Positions 1 through 12,527 are shown, numbered from the stretch's first letter. The stretch is DNA of 64,000 bases from Seriola aureovittata (GCF_021018895.1 NC_079373.1:26986376-27050375), one strand, 5' to 3'. The notes: a model not told the origin generated them from the letters alone. Made by a program: numbers and translations.

Positions 1-194
1 TGTCTTCAGGAGGAGCCAATGGGCTGGGAGACGGACTAACACGATGGCGGCCTCCGTCTTTTCATAATAAGAAAAACAGAATAACCAAAGAACCAAAACC
101 TGCAGCAGAACTCCAGTCCAGCAGGCAGCAGGGGCGGTTTAATAACATCTGGTTGTTGCTCCACTAAACCCTGCCTGGCCCTTCCATCCACTCC

Positions 195-710
195 ACCCAA
201 TATCCACCCCTCCTCCACCTCCTCCTCCTCCTCATCCTCCACCTCCTCCACCTCCTCCTCCACCTCCTCCACCTCGTCCCCCACCTCCTCCACCTCCACC
301 TCCTCCACCTCCACCTCATCCTCCACCTCCTCCTCCTCCTCATCCTCCTCCTCCTCCACCTCCACCTCCACCTCGTCCTCCACCTCCTCATCCTCCTCCT
401 CCACCTCCTCCACCTCCTCCTCCACCTCCACCTCATCCTCCTCTCCTCCTCCTCCTCCTCCTCCTCCTCCTCCTCCTCATCCTCCACCTCCTCCTCCTCC
501 CTCCTCCTCCTCATCCTCCACCTCCTCCACCTCCTCCTCCTCCTCATCCTCCTCCTCCTCCTCCTCCACCTCGTCCCCCACCTCCTCCTCCTCCACCTCG
601 TCCTCCACCTCCTCCACCTCCACCTCATCCTCCTCCTCCTCCTCCTCCACCTCCTCCACCTCGTCCCCCACCTCCTCCTCCTCCTCCTCCTCCTCCTCCT
701 CCTCGCTGAG
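195..710. repeat. (TCC/CCA) polypyrimidine tract, over 500 bp
   Basis: A long array of CTC, TCC and CCACCT units on the plus strand, hence GGA/GGT units in the immp2l transcript orientation. Larger phrases recur: CACCTCGTCCCCCACC appears three times (near 271, 568 and 658), which suggests local duplications. Three overlapping minus-strand frames stay open only because the unit is a triplet, giving Glu/Val-rich or Arg/Trp-rich strings that should not be taken for genes. Confidence 0.95.
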
Positions 711-2127
711 GGTTATTATCAGAAACCTAGAAACCATCTTTCTCCTCGATCGCCGGCCGCTCCCATCTCCTGGTCTTTGTCTTGTTTAATTAAAACTGTG
801 ACAGGACACGGTGACAAAAAAAGTGGAGCCGCAATTTATAACGGTGACATATGTTCCTGACGGAGCCCTTGTTTCTAGCAGAGCGAGCACTCAACATAAT
901 CAAAACTCTCCACGGGAGGGCGGCGGCAGCCTCAAAGATGGATGAGCCCGTGTGACTGCAGACTGCAGCCGGCTGTCGCAGGAAGACTATCTGTGACCAG
1001 AGCTGTACCCATCACTAGGTAATTATATCTATTGTTAATTGTTTTTCTTTGTCTGTCTGTTTCTTGTGTTGAACATCTGTGCATTTTTAGATAATTGCAG
1101 GATATTATCAATCGTTTGCTATTGACTGTTTAAAAGTCATTAAACATGTAAAAACGAGTCGAGAATTAGCAGCAGCTACAAACTCTCCTTGTAAAAAACT
1201 ACGTGTGGATGAATAAGCAGAAACCCTGAAATCACCCGATTTAGCAAGACTCGCTTTGTTGCTAGGCGACATCTAGTGGTCGTAGTAATGATAAAAAAGT
1301 GTCGGTGACGTAGTTTAAAGAGAGACAGAGTCCACGTCGGGAGGAGGAGGAGGTGGATGGATGAACGTGACACAGGAGAGCCGTGTGTTCAATTCCCAAA
1401 TCAACATCTTTTCCTTGAACCTAACAAAACCGTGACCGTTATTTTAGTAACCATGGCAACAAAGGTAGCTACGGTAGGTAAAATACGAGCTGTATGTTTG
1501 TTCAGGTTGGAGGAGTTGTTGGATTTACCTCCTCCCGTCTTCACCTGTTCTCTTTGTGTTTTCTAATCCTGGGTCTTTTTTTCAGACGTAATAAAACACC
1601 ATGTGGAATCTCCCGTTTCATTTTGTCTGATTAAGAAACTGATTAACACTGTTACAGCTGTGTGTGTCTCTCAGCTCCATTTAAAGCCAGTCTTCCTCCC
1701 ATGATTCACCTTTAAGAGGCTTTAGGGGAAACACCTGTCCCTCCATCCCAGAGTTTACGACTTCAATAAAATTACAAGGAAAAAGGAAAAACGTGTGCGA
1801 GGTAAATACGTGTTCTCCTACTGCTCCAGTAAACTGCAGAGCAGCCTCGACACAGAAACACTGAGAAAGTCCCGGAGCAAATAAATATTTTAGAACAAGA
1901 ATAGAAAGAAGAAGTTAAACTTTAAACTGACGGTCCGACAGACTGACGCTGGAGAAATATACGTTTCCTCTGAATTTAAATAAACAACATGCAGACAGAA
2001 CAAAAGTTGATGGAAAAATGCCTCATTTAAAGAGGCACAGGTCAAAGTCATCGTCTGTATTTGTCTCGTCCAGCTGCTTCACTATAAGTCAGTGTTCTTG
2101 TGTTTCACCTGGAGAGGACAGTGATGG

Positions 2128-2129
<2 letters not shown>

Positions 2130-2165
<36 letters not shown>
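2130..2165. repeat. (TC)n microsatellite
   Basis: An uninterrupted CT dinucleotide run of about 36 bp. Confidence 0.97.
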
Positions 2166-2168
<3 letters not shown>

Positions 2169-2624
2169 TTCCCTGATCACGTCTCAGATGTAAATCTAAA
2201 CGGTCGCTCTCTCTCCCGACTCAAGCTGCTAAACGCTGCACAACGTTCACCAGCTGCTCTCTGACTGTGTTTGTCTGCTGCTCTGGTCCAGACTGATAAA
2301 CTGAGCTGAGACTCAGAGTGCAGCTCAGTGAAGCCGAGGGGGAGCTGCCGCTTCAGCTGATGCTTCTCTCACTCGCTCATTGTTTTCATGTCGTCATTTA
2401 ATATGTTGTTGCTGCACAGCTGTAACTAACAGTATGCAGAACAAGGCGATATCCAGACACAGTTTACGCTCCTATTATAATACATGGATGTATTTACAGC
2501 AGCTCAACACAATTAAAAAAAGCTTCTCCACTGTTGGATTTTATTATCTCACTCTGTCCTTTGCTTCATTTTAAAAAGGACATTTTTGAAAAGAAGAAAC
2601 TGAGGAAACGATCATTGTCGTCTT

Positions 2625-3072
2625 CATCAGAAGATATAAAAACCATCTCAGTGTAGTTTTACATCTCCTCTCTCAGGCTTCTCTCTGCAGCTCTAGTAAC
2701 AACAGGTCGGTGAGCCAATCAGAAGAGAGGAGGCTCTGAGCCTCTCTTCTGATTGGCTGACTGTTTTTCTGAGTGATCCAATAAAAATACAGCAGATTTC
2801 AGGTAAAAACACTCAGAGAAACCAAATCCTGCAAGGTTTGGATGGTGGGTCCAGGTGGGCGGGGCTTGGTGACTGCTTTGTTGTGACATCACAAAGTTCC
2901 AGAAGTCCTGACGGCTGGTTTTAAGGCTCAGTTTCTGAATACAGGCTGTGTGCATTTCTCTGTGGACTGAGGCTTTGATACTTTCACAGTATTAATATAG
3001 AAGCTAGAGCTGATCTATAATCTATAATCACACTACACATGGACACAGACCTTTACACTGGAGGAGCTTTAA
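2625..3072 (-). mobile_element. MITE-like family, copy 1 (one end missing)
   Basis: A dispersed element seen four times in the window. It carries a CCAAT-bearing hairpin (here 2713-2758, arms of 18 bp) and a segment that reads as a 78-codon frame starting MHTACIQKLSLK. The far end keeps GGAGCTTTAA at 3063-3072. The other end stops at GATGAAGACG and lacks the terminal 45 bp or so present in copies 2 and 3. The frame is not a gene: its length differs between copies and it runs through the hairpin. Confidence 0.8.
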
Positions 3073-4425
3073 ACACAGAAGGACCCTTTCACCAGTGGTT
3101 CCAAACATTCAGGTTAGGACTCCCTGTGTGGACAGTTTTCCCAGCAGAAGGCGGAGGAGGCCTGTGGGAGGAACTGAATCAGTCCTGACCTGAAGCTGGA
3201 AAGAAAACAAAGCCTCCTGTTCTGGTTCACAGCTGTTAAACTAAAAACCCTGTGGGTGCCGGTTATTTGCCTTTCGCTGGTCAAAAAATAAAAAAATTAA
3301 ATAAGAAAGGAAGCGGGAAGAGAAAGTGCCAAATGAAAAGGCTGTCCACAAAAGGAAAGAGTGTTGCTCAGTCATCCAGGGAGTGGGGGGCAAGCAGTTA
3401 AATTATACAGTAGAGCTCTATAGAAAGAAGCCCAAAAAAATAAAGTCAGGCATTCAGCTTCCTGCAGCGAAGCCTTGACAGCAATCTGCAGCTGCTGTTT
3501 CCAACTATCAAGATTCAGAGACGCCCTGCTGTCCGGCTCAGATGAGCTCCCCGCCGGAGCAGAAATAAGAACGGCATAAATCAGTCGCCTGGGAACTCCG
3601 ACATGCTTAAACATGAGGCCGGCTGAACGTACGGCGTGGGACGAGTGTGGACAGCCACTCAGCCGCGGCGCTATGAATAGCAATCCAAGGACCATTTATC
3701 ATAGCACGCAAAAAAGTGAGAGGATCCAGACATGGTGCATCTTTTAATGGCTTCCTTGCTCTGTTTTTGCGGATTGTGATTATGAGGGGGTTTCTAATGA
3801 GTTAGATAGATCTGTGTGTTGGCGGGTAAACAGGCAGGACGCACCGAGTTCGTCGTTAGCCCGCCTCCGCGCGCCCCGACAGCCGTGACAGTGATATAAA
3901 ACCCACACAACACTCCAGTTAATGAGGCCAACATGGACACCATGACTTAGGCGAGCGTCGAGCCGGGGGCCTGTCACAGACCGGGCGCGGCAATACACAG
4001 CGCCGTGCCCCGACACCGGTTACTGTAGCTAGCAAGCAGCCACATAATGACCTGTCAGTGTGCCACCCGCACAGGAAGCAGGATGAAGATAAACAATGAA
4101 CCGACACACTGAGGCAGAGGCTGGACCTTTTCCTCCTTCATCGCTGCGCTGCCCTGGGGCATTTACATAACACCTGTTTGGAGATGATGCCCCAAAACGC
4201 TTTCTTTGGTTTTTTTTCGTTCTTTGGGTAATTCTGCTTTAGTCCATGTAAATGATGTGACAGCGGGAAAAGAAAGTTGTCCCAGCAGGGCTGAGGTTTG
4301 GCAGCGACCCGACCCACAGTCATCGGTTGTGGGTTGTGACAGCAGATAGCAGCTAAGAGTCTCCTTCACCGGCTAATTGCTGTCATTACCTCCTCCAAGT
4401 TGAATCTGGATCGACAGCCGGCAGG

Positions 4426-4477
4426 AGGAGGGGTGGGGTGGGGTGGGGAGTGGGGGTTGGGAGGGGGGGGGTAGGGG
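4426..4477 (+). other. G-quadruplex-prone G-rich tract
   Basis: Repeated GGGGT units are followed by longer G runs on the plus strand: at least six runs of four or more G within about 50 bases, separated by one to three bases. This fits the usual G4 pattern. It lies on the strand opposite the immp2l transcript, so the folded strand would be the template. Confidence 0.7.
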
Positions 4478-5015
4478 TTGCTGCTTTGCTGATAAAACAA
4501 CAGTTGTAATTGGCGGCGTAATGACAGCAGCTCAAATGCTGCAGAATTAAAAAGGCCAAGGTCGCGCCACCGAGTCGCTCTGATGTCAGACAGCCCTGGA
4601 GCGACGCCACCAATCACCACCTGCCCTCCGCCATCGATCCACTCCCCCCCTCCCCCGCCCACGCTCCGGGCCCGGGCCTCCACACAGACGCCGCCCGGCT
4701 CGAAGCCTGTGTTTTATGCCGGTGCTTTCCATTGATTTCGGGGGAAAGTATCCAAAGATTTAATTACACGAGTAACACATAAACTGTCCTGTGCCAATGG
4801 TAGTTACAGGCGGAGAGAAATACATCCGGACCCTGTTAGAGTAATGGCCTGGGCTGGATTTGTGAGACAGTTGTGGAGTTTATTGGTGAAAAGATTCAAG
4901 GCTTTTTTTTTTTTGTCCTGGTGCATTAGCTCCATTATCCCCGTCCACACAGGAAAACAACAACAGGCTGCTGACGTACAGCTGTAATTCATCTGTTTAG
5001 GAGGTTGTCTTAATG

Positions 5016-5016
5016 C

Positions 5017-5056
<40 letters not shown>

Positions 5057-5057
5057 C
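5016..5057. repeat. (TGTC)n tetranucleotide microsatellite
   Basis: About ten uninterrupted CTGT units. Confidence 0.96.
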
Positions 5058-6788
5058 GGTTTAGAGCCCATTAAAAGTGCATCTTTGACTTTTAGACATT
5101 TTCAAAAGACCATTTTAAGATAAACGAAGGATGAAATCTGCTGTTGTTTAGAGTTCAGTTCCTCCTTCTCCAGTTCACCTGTAACCAGGTTCACCTGCCC
5201 TCATCTCCATTACTGAGATTTCCTCTTACAAAATATAAGCTACAAGTTTATTATAGGTGAAGACAAGACGAAATAAATGTATATTATCGTTACATTTTAT
5301 TTCAAGGTTCAAGCAGCAAACAGCTATTTCCTATGTAAAGATATTGGAGTAACAGCGTCGACAAATCTGCGTCAAATTGACCTTCCAGAATTTCCTCCAC
5401 TGAAGAAGAAACCACATATTCAACTAAAAAGACCTCAGACAAGGAAAGAGATCAGACCAGATCACAGGCGGACTGGACTTTCAAAAAGTGTTTACCAGCT
5501 CCATCAGTGTCATTTGTGCGGCTGGTTCCAGTGGATCAGCTGCTAAAGGATCCAGCTGGACTCAGAACTGGTTTCTCTTCTCCTCCATGTGTCAGTAACT
5601 TGATGCTTCATAACGTTACATGTCTGTTTTCATCAGTGACCGGCTACAGTAGCATGCTAGTGTTAGCTAACCTGCTCTTACCACAAATGTTGCTATTGCT
5701 AGCTGGCTAACTGTCAGTGTTGCTGTGGAGCATATCACGACAGTGCTAGCATGGGCTAATGGTTGTGGTTAGATTGTTAGCTTTACTCAGTTGCCCTTCT
5801 TGTTGTGTGTTTAGTGGACACGTTCACCAGGGGGTGTGGCCAAATGAAGGCTGGAGGTGTGGCCAATGAGGCATTTGTTTTGGTCTGAGATGCTGGTGGT
5901 CTACTGCGACATCCAGTGGCAGTGATGATGGTTTACAGAACCTTTAAGAAGCAGTTTTTATCATCACTTTCTTTCGCAGCCTTTTGTGACCGTTACATTG
6001 TTTTTCACTCATGTCTGTTCTGTTTACACCACAACACTGTGTTTAAGTGAAGGTAATTCCACCTTTAGTGACGATCAAAGAAACAGATTTCCTCCATCTA
6101 TAATTTACAAAAACCTGTATTTTATCTCAGGAGACGTTTTAGTTTGTGAAAACCAGCATTTTACAGGGAACCACAAAAGATGAAATATTCTGCCAGAATA
6201 AACGTTCCATGTTTGAGTTGCTGTAATTAACGCTCATCATCCGCACTGAAAACAGACACTTGAAAACACGACAGAGTTTAGAAATAAACGAGGAGACGTT
6301 AATACAGGCGTGTTGTGCAGACATCTACATCAGCACCAAGCAACGCAATTACAGTTTAACAATGTCTCATTATTTTTATGTGTCATCAAAACATAACATG
6401 GGAATTTATTGGTGTTTATTAATGATAATTGAAAGAGAGAAACAAGCCATGCCAAAGCAGGATTATAATAATAATAATAAGATTTGTGAACTCTTCTGCC
6501 TTTCTGGGACAATGGCACATTATCAGCCCAGTATTCTCTTAACTGTAAGTTCATACATGTTCTGACTCAGTGACCATGAACTATGGTTAATGACTAATGT
6601 CCTTGAAGCAGGTAAAAATAAAATGTTTGGGTGTTTTTGGGCATGAAAATCCACATGAGTAATATTTCATATTTATCTTTTTCTTTTAAAAAGAAAATTT
6701 GGGCATTTTACTGCAAAGATGGTTAAAAACCTGGAAACAATGAGCCTCAACTCTGACAGGTAAAATCAGTAACGGAAACTAGTTAAGA

Positions 6789-7272
6789 TTAAAGTGCCAT
6801 GTTTTCCTTCTTCTTCTGTGTTTTATTTGAAGTGTTGATCCATCAGAAGATATAAAAACCATCTCAGTGTAGTTTTACATCTCCTCTCTCAGGCTTCTCT
6901 CTGGAGCTCTAGTAACAACAGGTCAGTCAGCCAATCAGAAGAGAGGAGGCTCTGAGCCTCTCTTCTGATTGGCTGGCTGTTTTCTGACTGATCCAATAAA
7001 AATAAAGCAGATTTCAGGTAAAAACACTCAGAGAAACCAAATCCTGCAAGGTTTGGATGGTGGGTCCAGGTGGGCGGGGCTTGGTGACTGCTTTGTTGTG
7101 ACATCACAAAGTTCCAGAAGTCCTGACGGCTGGTTTTAAGGCTCAGTTTCTGAATACAGGCTGTGTGCATTTCTCTGTGGACTGAGGCTTTGATACTTTC
7201 ACAGTATTAATATAGAAGCTAGAGCTGATCTATAATCACACTACACATGGACAGAGACCTGCAGACTGGATG
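6789..7272 (-). mobile_element. MITE-like family, copy 2 (near full length)
   Basis: A near-complete copy in minus orientation, beginning TTAAAGTGCC and ending CCTTTAA, with TTAA at both extremities. The hairpin with AGCCAATCAGAAGAGAGG arms lies near 6930-6975. Similarity to copies 1, 3 and 4 is very high through the middle, pointing to fairly recent spread. The family was not matched to a named element from memory. Confidence 0.82.
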
Positions 7273-8040
7273 GGACCTTTAAGTTTAGTTTAGAGGACTT
7301 GGTAAAGGTTTGAAAATGACAGCAGCTAAAAGAAAGAAATGTTGCAATGGTGGGAAACAGGATTCGAACACCCATCACAAAAGAAACAAGGTTGATTATC
7401 GTTTCAGACGGGAAACAAAGACAGACTTTGTCGCTCTTTATGAGTGAAATCCTGACCATGGGTCGTAATAAACTTCTGCACAGACGACCTGTGGGGGTGT
7501 TTCTTTAGGGGAGGACAGTCTCGTAGACTCACAGTAGCCACCAGAGAGAAAAGGTGAAATATGGTGCATCACTAATGTTGAGGAAGAGGTTGTAATTATA
7601 TTTGAAGTCGTCCTGAGCAGCAGGAGGAAAACAGCAGCTACTGAATGAGAACGGAGCGTCACAAAGGAGGTTGATTTGAAGAAATTACTCAGAAACAAAG
7701 AGAGGAAAACTTCACAGTGTCCTCAGACCACAAGCTATCAGGTGACTCATTAAACAAATGGAGCCAAAAAAAGAAAAGGCGCTCAGGGGTGTTTCTCCTC
7801 CCCCTCTTCTGATTTAAATCAAGGCTGTCAAGGTGCATCTACTTAATTGTATAAACGCAGCTGTTGTAAATCCTGCAGCCGCCCGACTCGTCTCGCGTTA
7901 CGTCCGTCTGACGCTCCAGCTCGGCGGCTCAGACTCAGACCAGATGAACATCTGAACCAGAAGAAGAATCTCCCCGGGAACAGACTCCGACCTCCACCTC
8001 CACCACTGGAAATTCACGTCCACACCTACAGGTGAGCGGG

Positions 8041-8260
8041 GGAAGCTAACTTGCCAGTCATCTTCCCCCCAGGAGAAATCACACCAATTGCCATTTGGAG
8101 AATTAATTCAGTGACCTATGATAATTTTAAGATTCATTTGCTCTGTGTTGGCTGTGCTTGAACTAGGAATGAGAGCTGCTCTCTTGTCCCTTCACTCATA
8201 CAAAATTCATTTTGGATAATTATCTCCAAGCCTCCACCCCCCCCACCCCCCCTGAAAAAG
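8041..8260. other. Candidate conserved non-coding stretch
   Basis: Unique, balanced-composition text with homeodomain-type cores (AATTAATT, GATAATTT, GGATAATTATC) and no repeats, similar in texture to vertebrate non-coding elements. A second such block follows at 8270-8400. This is impression only. Confidence 0.25.
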
Positions 8261-8520
8261 ACAAAAAAAAAAGAGCATCTAATGACTAAATCTTTCCATT
8301 TGGAACGTGATAATTAAGATCAAACATTTGATCGGGAGCCAAATTGAGTTTCTTTGGCGCAGAGATAAATCTATCTACAGTCGCTGCACCGGAGAGACGA
8401 GCAAACTGTGGCCTTTTTCAAAAAGTGCCTGGAGCGAGTTTCTAATCTGGCTGCACCGACTTCTCTGTTCAAGGTCAACACTGAAATGGACTCACAAAGA
8501 CAAAAAAGAAAAGGAAAGGA

Positions 8521-8543
8521 GGTGGGGGGGTGGGGGGGGGGGG
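8521..8543 (+). repeat. Poly-G run
   Basis: GGTGGGGGGGT followed by twelve G, a further G4-prone run and a probable source of assembly length errors. Confidence 0.9.
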
Positions 8544-8620
8544 CGCTGAAAGAAGTACTTCCCAAGTCCATTCTCAGCTCTTACTGATGATGAAATACGG
8601 GGGTTGAGGGGGGAGATCGG

Positions 8621-8645
8621 GACCAGGACCAGGACCAGGACCAGG
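8621..8645. repeat. (GACCAG)n hexanucleotide repeat
   Basis: Four tandem GACCAG units. Confidence 0.9.
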
Positions 8646-9639
8646 GTTCAGCCCAGGTCCCGTCCATCTGTCTGTCAAATGTTGTGACGGCGTCGTTTCA
8701 GTTGGTCATTACACTAATTGGTCCAGTGGGGGTGTTACAGTCAAAGGTCGACATTTCTGACATTAAAGGGGCCACAGCGTCTACATCACAAAACGATGCC
8801 TTCAGGGCCTCTGATCTGCCATTTAAACAACAACACTGACTGAACTGAGGGGGTGAGGATGAGTCCGGTCATATTATTCCTTTTTATTACTGACAACAAA
8901 TCTCATGTAAAGACCAATATGGGCTCAAATAAAGAGTCTGATCCTTCAGCGACTCCTGGACTGTTTACTGTTTGGTTCACACCTGCAAATTTTACTCAGA
9001 CTTAATTCTTAAAACTCTAATGTCTAATATTTCATCTTCAGGAAGAACCAATGGGCAAATTTTCTTCGTCAAGTTCGGATTTGCATCGATGACGTGTCAA
9101 GCCCAACTTAAGCCAACTTAGTGACTTTATTTCTTAAAGAGACAAGTAAAAAAAAAATCTAGCAATTTTAGCTCCTTTCCCTTCAGGAGAGTCACTTGTT
9201 CTTCTTAATAAATGTCTCTCATGTGGTCGACCGTGTTCAGTGAGTGGGGGAGGGGCAGCAGCACCGGTAATGTACAAACTCGGCGTGTCGTCATCCTCTG
9301 GAGACTTTAAAAGCAGGTTTTAGCTTCTTGACATTGAAAATATCTTTGACATCCTTGACCAGAGAACCAGAGGGTCAAACAGAGGAAGCTAATGTAGCTA
9401 CTTAGCTCTCCTGTTTTATTTAACTGCTCCACCACAGTTCACATCTTTATGAGACAGGAATCAATGGAGCAAATGCGTCTCCTAAACTATTGAACTTATT
9501 GTCCCCCTTAGCAGCAGAGCTAACGAGCTAACGAGCTTCCTAACTGCTCTAAAATACACTGTGCGTTACATGTTGTTATTATACCTTTTAAAACTTTCAC
9601 AAATCAAACACAACGAATCAGTTTCTGCCTCCATATTGA

Positions 9640-9850
9640 AGAGAGGCAAATATTACAGCAGCAACAAAGAGCTGATTCTGAAGGAAACTGAGCTCTTTAT
9701 TAAGGGGCATATTTTGTTCCCCATGTAAATTGCAGGCTAACTGGAACATTTGCTGCCCGGCTGCCGCGACCCCTGACCTCCCTCTAATGATGGTAAACTC
9801 ATCCTGCATCGCCCTGCATGACAATAAAAAAACAACCTTAATGAAGCAGG
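9640..9850. other. Candidate conserved non-coding stretch
   Basis: Unique sequence with CAATAAA, TAATGATGG and ATGTAAATT-type cores and no repeat similarity in the window. An overlapping open frame of 90 codons on minus has no protein-like features. Confidence 0.25.
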
Positions 9851-10574
9851 TGTAACGAACCCTGACAGAGTAAAGGGCAGCGATCATCATCCCTCACACA
9901 TCAGCTGCCATCTCAGCCTTTGTGCTGCCAGATATCTTAAATCCACGTGCCAATATGTTAGTTCCACAGCAGTAATCAAGTCGCAAAGAGACGCCAGGCA
10001 GGTAAACAGCCGGTGTATTGACAGCAGCCCTGTGACGAGGACGCACACGGGGGGTTTTATCAAGAGGAAGCGTCTCTGAGAGAAGAAATGAGGCTCAACA
10101 GTCTCAGCGAGAGCGAAGTTTTCTGTCAAAACAACAGCTTCCTGATGACAGCAACAACTTTTTATTACTGTCAGATTCCCTCTGAATTAAAAAGGAGAAA
10201 ACACTCAGGTTCTTTTTCTATTTTTTTAGTAAACAAGAAAAAACATCCCACGGCTAATGATGGCGGCAGAGACGTTTGATGTCATCTGGGATGCTGTGGA
10301 GGAAACTGACTGGTTACCATGACGGTGGACTGTTGTTCATTACCTCCGAAAGTCTCTCACAGACACACAAACACTGGCAGAAATTAAAAACTGAAAAACA
10401 CAAACCACCCACACAAAGACCAACACAAGCAAACACACACTACGAGCACACATAAAAACAGAGAGAGCGCGCGAGGGTCTTTCTCTCAGGAGGGAGTCGA
10501 GCTGCAGGACGAGCAAGAATTTCACTTTGCTGTAGTTTGTTAAAGCTTGAACCTGAAGCACGCCAACAGATTAT

Positions 10575-11064
10575 TTAAAGCTCCTCCAGTGTAAAGGTCT
10601 GTGTCCATGTGTAGTGTGATTATAGATCAGCTCTAGCTTCTATATTAATACTGTGAAAGTATCAAAGCCTCAGTCCACAGAGAAATGCACACAGCCTGTA
10701 TTCAGAAACTGAGCCTTAAAACCAGCCGTCAGGACTTCTGGAACTTTGTGATGTCACAACAAAGCAGTCACCAAGCCCCGCCCACCTGGACCCACCATCC
10801 AAACCTTGCAGGATTTGGTTTCTCTGAGTGTTTTTACCCGAAATCTGCTATATTTTTATTGGATCACTCAGAAAACAGTCAGCCAATCAGAAGAGAGGCT
10901 CAGAGCCTCCTCTCTTCTGATTGGCTCACTGACCTGTTGTTACTAGAGCTCCAGAGAGAAGCCTGAGAGAGGAGATGTAAAACTACACTGAGATGGTTTT
11001 TACATCTTCTGATGGATCAACACTTCAAATAAAACACAGAAGAAGAAGAAACACGGAGCTTTAA
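10575..11064 (+). mobile_element. MITE-like family, copy 3 (best-preserved ends)
   Basis: This copy begins TTAAAGCTCC and ends GGAGCTTTAA. It therefore has 10-bp perfect terminal inverted repeats that include TTAA. If TTAA is counted as the target duplication, the true inverted ends are AGCTCC/GGAGCT. The internal CCAAT hairpin is near 10882-10926. There is no transposase-like frame, so the element would be non-autonomous. TTAA target choice is known for piggyBac-type transposons, but the CCY end typical of those is absent. Confidence 0.82.
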
Positions 11065-11579
11065 TCACTTGTAGGCGGCAGAAACAAACTGACACATGAT
11101 CTTCTTTACACTTCCAGCAGACACATTATCAGTCATTTGGACAACTCAGTCAAACTGTCACTTCTTTTTAGCTCCGCTTTGGTTTCCACCCCCCCACCCC
11201 CGAGGGAAACATCTGGTTCTTTACCTGCTACTGGCTTCAAAAAACAATTCAGTCTGAAGGGGTTTTTTTTTCTGTAGGGAAAGTGGAGAGGAAGTAAAGG
11301 AGGAGCGGTAAAGACACGATTACAGAGCTGCCGATTTATTATTCAAACAAGAAAACTCCAAAATGAGGCGAGCAACAGGAATCTGTCTTATTAATAGCTA
11401 GACCCGATTTCATCAGTCATAGTTTATTACAGTGCAACAGTTCCTACTTTATTCCATAGATAAATACAGGATATTTAAATGATATATTGATCGGCAAATT
11501 GGAAATGTCCCTGGGTTTCATTTCAGAAATCTGGTCACATCAAGTCAAAGAAGAAAACTGAGAGGATACAAAGAGAGGA

Positions 11580-11602
11580 GAGAGAGAGAGAGAGAGAGAG
11601 AG
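11580..11602. repeat. (GA)n microsatellite
   Basis: An uninterrupted AG run of about 23 bp, 70 bp before a CA array. Confidence 0.93.
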
Positions 11603-11669
11603 GTAGCAGAGAGCAGACGGCTGTCATAGTAACAGTAGTTGTATTTTCTATCTGCGGAGTGAGTTCAGA

Positions 11670-11671
<2 letters not shown>

Positions 11672-11719
<48 letters not shown>
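11672..11719. repeat. (CA)n microsatellite
   Basis: A perfect CA run of about 48 bp. Confidence 0.97.
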
Positions 11720-11721
<2 letters not shown>

Positions 11722-12020
11722 CTCACAAGCTGGATAATTAATGCTGTAATTATACTCCATTTCGTTCTACTGCTGCTTGTTTATAACAGTCGGACAGCTG
11801 GGCGCGTCCTGTGCTTCAGTCCAGGTTAAAGGAACAGCGAGTCACTCATTAGCACTGAATCCTCCAGACGAGGTGAAGACACAGGCCACCGCTCGAGTCT
11901 CTGCTCGAAAACCCAAGACAGAATTTGGCAGAAATGTAACCATAGCAACGGCCGTGGCTACCAAAAAATGACAATTTAGTAAAGTTAGCTTCCTAAACAC
12001 AGCATGACGTAAAACCACGG

Positions 12021-12068
12021 TAACAACAACAACAACAACAACAACGACAGCAGCAGCAGCAGCAGCAG
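12021..12068. repeat. Compound (AAC)n-(CAG)n trinucleotide repeat
   Basis: About eight AAC units followed, after GAC, by about seven CAG units. Frames through it give Leu or Gln strings without other protein features. Confidence 0.95.
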
Positions 12069-12527
12069 GTGCGCGAGTCCGTCCTCAAACCAAAACACAA
12101 GTCTGAACAAAAGTGAAGAACATGAAGCTGCAAAAATAAACTCAACTGAACACTTTCTTAAAGAAACCACCTCCGCGCTTCAGGTAAAGTCACGTTGAGG
12201 CAACAAAAGCTAATTTGAAAAACACACTTACTCAAAATTCAAATGAACTACACTTCATACGTGAATATGTGTTTTACCGGTTTGTTTTTAATTCCTTACT
12301 TTTATTTCTGGTTATTTATTTTATTTCTTGTTTTACTTTTAGCATTTTGTCTTAATAATTATTTGATTTTTAATATCCTACCTTTAATTTAATACATCTC
12401 CTCTGTTGTAGTATTTCAGTATTTTATCTTTATCGTTACCTTTGCTTTCAAGTCTTCAGTGTTTCCTCAGTCCCTGTTGTTATTGTCTTATTTTTATTGT
12501 TTTTATTTATTACTTGGTCATTTATTG

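Noticed and set aside
36..737. Three minus-strand frames giving Glu/Val-rich and Arg/Trp-rich proteins
   Set aside because: All three frames are open because of the triplet-based purine tract; no normal protein composition and no start context.
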